Shown one piece after another: positions 30,592 to 33,811 of a stretch of 33,811 bases of DNA. Below the pieces are notes generated by a model, which worked only from the letters and a program-made list of their open reading frames with translations, ran no database searches and was not told the DNA's origin. The position numbers were made by a program, and so were the translations under genes. Origin of the DNA: Bacteroidota bacterium (lineage in GTDB: Bacteria > Bacteroidota > Ignavibacteria > Tepidaquicellales > Tepidaquicellaceae); NCBI GenBank assembly GCA_018266845.1, contig JAFDZO010000036.1, positions 6,366-40,176 on the forward strand. The letters are read 5' to 3'. Numbering within the stretch: the stretch's first letter is position 1; each line of letters starts with the position of its first letter.

Positions 30592-33138
30592 TCACAACAA
30601 GTTCACTGCATCTACATCAATAGTAAGATGTGTCTTTGTTGGAAGGTTTTTATCAGCGTAAATCTTCACAGCTCTTAATACTGAATTAAGATAACTCCCC
30701 GGGGCATCTTTTTGCTTCGGGGATTTTATTAATAAGTGATACCGATACATATCCCTCAGCTTTGAAAACAAAGGCGGATTCGGCGGCAGCATATCGAGCA
30801 ATCTGTTCTCGTCTTTCATCTTCACAAAATTAAAAACTTCTTTTATCTTGCTTTCGGCAAGTATCCTGTCCTCACATTTTATTTCAATTAAAGCTACTCT
30901 GCTAAACGGCGGATAGTTTGCAGCTTCACGCGTTCTTATCTCATTCTTATAAAAACTCAGATAATCGTGTTCCTTCACATTACCAAATAAAAAATATTCG
31001 GGGTGAGTTGTCTGTATCAATACCTCTCCCTCTTTTTCCGCTCTTCCGCTCCTGCCTGCTACCTGCGTTAAAATCTGAAACGTCTTCTCCCCCGCTCTGA
31101 AATCGGGATTAAGCAGACCTATATCTGCATTCACAACTCCCACTAAAGTTACATCGGGAAAGTCCAATCCTTTAGATATTATTTGAGTTCCTACCAGAAT
31201 ATCAATTTTCTTATCGTAAAAATCCTTCAGGATTTTCTGATACTGATTTTTTGAAGTCAGCGAATCTGAATCCATTCTGGTTATTTCCGCTTCGGGAAAA
31301 AGTTTTATTAATTCTTCTTCAACTCTTTCCGTTCCCGCTCCCATTTCAACGAGCTTTTGCGCTCCGCAGTTAGTGCACAACTGAGGTTTTTTCTTTGCGA
31401 ATCCGCAGTAATGGCATTTAAGCAAATCAATGGCTTTGTGATATGTCAACGCTATGCTGCATCGAGGGCACATTTCCACATTGTTGCACGACATACATTC
31501 AATATATGTATGGAATCCCCTTCTGTTCTGAAGAATAATTATGCTCTCTTTTCTTTCAAGACGCTTATCAATATCAACTAATAAATCCTTAGATAAAAAT
31601 TTTAATCTTACTTTATCTATTAAATCAAAAAAATCTTTTTTTATGAAATTTGTTTCCGACTCAATATACTCTTTCTCTTTCAGCTTCTCTCTCAAATTCA
31701 AATCAACAATCTTTACGAACGGCATTTTAAAATTTCCTGCTCTTTCACTCAAGGTTAGCAGTTTATATTTTCCAGTATCCGCATTGTAAAAACTCTCCAT
31801 TGAAGGCGTGGCTGAGCCTAATACAACAGCGCATTCAAAAAACTTTCCCCTTACCAATGCAGAATCTCTCCCGTGATAACGGGGAGAATTTTCCTGCTTA
31901 TAAGATGTATCATGCTCTTCATCTACTACAATCAGACCGGGATTTTTTACAGGCGCAAATAAAGCCGAGCGCGCGCCGATAATAATTTTATAATAACCGT
32001 TTTTTATCCTGTCAAATGTATCAAGCCGCTCTCCATCGGAAAGTTTGCTGTGAATCACACCTATCTTATCACCGAATCTGCTTTTAAACCTGTGAATTAA
32101 TTGGGGAGTTAATGAAATTTCCGGTACAAGAATTATAGCAGATTTACCCTTTAATAGCGCATGCTTAGCTGCATTGATATACACCTCTGTTTTTCCGCTT
32201 CCCGTAACACCAAACAATAAAAAAGGAGTAAACTTTTCCGAATCAATCGCTTCGTTAATTTCATTAAGCGCATTTTGCTGATCAGAATTGAGGGTTACAT
32301 TTTTTTCCGTTTCTTCAAATATTTCTTCTGATGTTCTTATCTTTCTCACTTCTTTAATAATAACTAAATTTTTCAGAGCCAATGAATTCACCGATGCTGC
32401 TCCTATACCCGTTTCTTTCATCAGTTCGTTCAATTCTTTATCTTTATACTTCAATACCTCCTCTAAAAATTTTTTCTGCTTCTCTGAACTGACCTTATTT
32501 TCTTTGACAATGCTTTGATAATTCTCCGCCGGAAAATTAGCGTTAACCAGCTTTATTATTTTTTCCTTAGTCGGCTTTGAATACAAACTTTCATTATAAA
32601 TCACTCCGCTCTCTAATAGCGCATTAATCTGCTTTGATAAATCATTATACTTAAACTTTTTCTCTACCTGCTTTTTGGTAACGGCTGATTTGTGATTTTT
32701 TATATAATCTAGAATATCAAATAAAAAATTATCTCTCAGCTTCGATTCATTCAGCTTCTCCACGTAGTCAGGGGCAAGCTGGTAAAAAATATCCGTCTTT
32801 ATATTTATGTTTCTTGGAATGCAAAGGAAAACAACTTCTCCTATAGGCGCGATGTAATACTGCGAAACCCATTTGCAGAACGAGAGCATCTGCTTGGATA
32901 AAATCGGCTTTTCATCAAGTACATCCCTTATATCTTTTACCTTTATTACGGGAGCTTTATCGGTAAGCTCAAATACAACTCCGGTTAAAATTTTATTTCC
33001 GAAATTTACAATTACCCGCGAACCGGGCAGCGCTTGAGAAGTAAAATGGGAAGGAATTTTATAGGTAAATAAAGAATCTATCGGAACGTTCAGCGCAACT
33101 TGCGCATATTGTTGCTTTTGGCTCAATGTATCCTGCAA
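30592..33138 (-). CDS. priA: Primosomal protein N' (replication restart helicase)
   Basis: PriA recognises stalled forks and D-loops and reloads the replicative helicase. The 848-aa product has the N-terminal 3'-DNA-binding domain (YAQVALNVPIDSLFTYKIP onward), a DEAH-type helicase core with Walker A GVTGSGKT (310-317) and DEEHD (406-410), and eight zinc-binding cysteines in CMSCNNVEMCPRC, CHYC and CTNC. Then come the helicase C motifs (GTQIISKGLDFPDVTLVGVV; QVAGRSGRAEKEGEV). The start is TTG at 33138; a second TTG is four codons in. It is somewhat longer than E. coli PriA (732 aa), mainly from extra sequence between about residues 130 and 280. It converges on the second eight-cysteine gene with 16 nt between stops. 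Confidence 0.96.
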   Translation of the reverse strand: MQDTLSQKQQYAQVALNVPIDSLFTYKIPSHFTSQALPGSRVIVNFGNKILTGVVFELTDKAPVIKVKDIRDVLDEKPILSKQMLSFCKWVSQYYIAPIGEVVFLCIPRNINIKTDIFYQLAPDYVEKLNESKLRDNFLFDILDYIKNHKSAVTKKQVEKKFKYNDLSKQINALLESGVIYNESLYSKPTKEKIIKLVNANFPAENYQSIVKENKVSSEKQKKFLEEVLKYKDKELNELMKETGIGAASVNSLALKNLVIIKEVRKIRTSEEIFEETEKNVTLNSDQQNALNEINEAIDSEKFTPFLLFGVTGSGKTEVYINAAKHALLKGKSAIILVPEISLTPQLIHRFKSRFGDKIGVIHSKLSDGERLDTFDRIKNGYYKIIIGARSALFAPVKNPGLIVVDEEHDTSYKQENSPRYHGRDSALVRGKFFECAVVLGSATPSMESFYNADTGKYKLLTLSERAGNFKMPFVKIVDLNLREKLKEKEYIESETNFIKKDFFDLIDKVRLKFLSKDLLVDIDKRLERKESIIILQNRRGFHTYIECMSCNNVEMCPRCSIALTYHKAIDLLKCHYCGFAKKKPQLCTNCGAQKLVEMGAGTERVEEELIKLFPEAEITRMDSDSLTSKNQYQKILKDFYDKKIDILVGTQIISKGLDFPDVTLVGVVNADIGLLNPDFRAGEKTFQILTQVAGRSGRAEKEGEVLIQTTHPEYFLFGNVKEHDYLSFYKNEIRTREAANYPPFSRVALIEIKCEDRILAESKIKEVFNFVKMKDENRLLDMLPPNPPLFSKLRDMYRYHLLIKSPKQKDAPGSYLNSVLRAVKIYADKNLPTKTHLTIDVDAVNLL

Positions 33139-33156
33139 AAATTTTGTGTAAATAAA

Positions 33157-33179
33157 AAAGCCGGTCTTTAACCGGCTTT
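33157..33179 (-). terminator. Intrinsic terminator of the 132-aa secreted protein gene
   Basis: AAAGCCGGT (33157-33165) pairs perfectly with ACCGGCTTT (33171-33179), 5-nt loop, followed on the minus strand by TTTATTT. It also lies directly upstream of priA, so priA needs its own promoter or readthrough. Confidence 0.85.
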
Positions 33180-33204
33180 AAGATAGTCAGAAATTTGCTA
33201 ACTA

Positions 33205-33603
33205 TTAATACTTAATTTTGATGGAACTGGAAGCTAACAGGTAATTATTTGAATCGTAAACATAAACGTTATAGTTACCTGATTTATAAAACGTTATCTG
33301 CTTCCAAAACCATACCCAACTTTTTTCAGTGTCCTGATAAATTGTGTTATCGTATGTTTCATTTCCATAAGAGTCAACTTTGTAAACTTCATATCTTACG
33401 GAATATACATCTAATGTATATGGCAATCTCACAAGCATTTTCAGATAACCGCCGCCCGATGGAATAGTAAATACCGTGCTTTCACCAATCGGATAGCCGT
33501 CTTTACTTACGTCTTCGCAAAAATATAGTGATTGCGCATTAACAGCTTGGGAAACTACCGAAGCGCTAATTACCAGTAAAACAATTAGTAAGAGTTTTTT
33601 CAT
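33205..33603 (-). CDS. Small secreted protein with predicted beta-sandwich, unknown function
   Basis: The 132-aa product has a signal peptide (KKLLLIVLLVISASVVSQAV, cleavage after NAQ near residue 24). The mature part is beta-rich: GGYLKMLVRLPYTLDVYSVRYEVYKV, WVWFWKQITFYKSGNYNVYVYD, LLASSSIKIKY. The final strands resemble an immunoglobulin-like or PKD-type sandwich. A good Shine-Dalgarno (AAGGAG, 33610-33615) precedes the ATG at 33603. It has its own terminator. I do not recognise the family; a single cysteine (FCED) makes a disulfide core unlikely. Confidence 0.7.
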   Translation of the reverse strand: MKKLLLIVLLVISASVVSQAVNAQSLYFCEDVSKDGYPIGESTVFTIPSGGGYLKMLVRLPYTLDVYSVRYEVYKVDSYGNETYDNTIYQDTEKSWVWFWKQITFYKSGNYNVYVYDSNNYLLASSSIKIKY

Positions 33604-33811
33604 TTTTTCTCCTTTTTATTGATTAAAAACTCGTTGGGATTTTTTATTTTAACAATTTTTCCTGAGAAATTATACAACAATATTTTGAAAGAGTTCCATG
33701 ACTACCCATACGACAAAAAATTCTCAAAAATTTTCAATTAATCAAAAGAGTGCAAATGGAAGACCTCTCTATTAAAGCTGCATAACGAATTCGCCGCTAA
33801 GTTCTGTGTGT

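Noticed and set aside
33772..33811. Possible 3' end of a minus-strand gene entering from the right edge (HTELSGEFVMQL then stop).
   Set aside because: Only 12-13 codons are visible and a second minus frame is also open there, so coding cannot be supported.
1..33811. CRISPR arrays, prophage genes, restriction or toxin-antitoxin systems.
   Set aside because: No regularly spaced direct repeats and no recognisable phage, nuclease or toxin genes were seen.

Overview
The window looks like a chromosomal segment from a low-GC, FCB-group bacterium, most likely the Ignavibacteria/Chlorobi side of Bacteroidota. Two large exported proteins end in a type IX secretion (T9SS) C-terminal sorting domain with the NYPNPFNP signature. 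There is a DUF2723 (TMEM260-like) membrane protein and a TonB-receptor-like protein. Several genes start with TTG, and only some have a clear Shine-Dalgarno. All family calls come from reading translated sequence; no database search was run.

Left part, plus strand (1-12097): the 3' end of a probable M3-like peptidase; def (peptide deformylase); a T9SS-sorted secreted protein; fmt (Met-tRNA formyltransferase); a ClpB-like protein that lacks the N domain and the whole first ATPase ring; overlapping it by 4 bp, a ParB-fold SerK/SbnI-like protein; a LolC/E-type permease with an extra N-terminal two-helix module and its LolD-type ATPase; pstB and phoU behind a good candidate Pho box; and a TonB-dependent-receptor-like barrel whose signal peptide has no standard start codon.

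Middle, minus strand (12087-20999): an envelope glycosylation group (DUF2723 O-mannosyltransferase-like protein, GT-C glycosyltransferase with TPR tail, GT9 heptosyltransferase-like protein), an outer-membrane barrel, and the tig-clpP pair without clpX. The 759-bp gap upstream of tig (21000-21758) holds a cluster of GTTACA-type motifs and a roughly 310-bp MITE-like element with long imperfect inverted repeats, flanking 7-bp direct repeats and several tight internal hairpins.

Right part (21759-33811): an unknown anchored protein with an acidic tail, a luciferase-like flavin oxidoreductase, tRNA-Arg(TCG), a trypsin-like protease-TPR fusion, a bacterial pentameric ligand-gated ion channel homologue, a 13-repeat BNR/Ycf48-like T9SS protein, small secreted proteins including two tandem eight-cysteine paralogues with nearly identical leaders, priA, and a final small secreted protein. 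Most minus-strand genes are followed by clear intrinsic terminators.

The best candidates for something new are the NBD1-less ClpB with its SerK/SbnI-like partner, the ion channel, the eight-cysteine secreted pair, and the structured element at about 21.3-21.6 kb.
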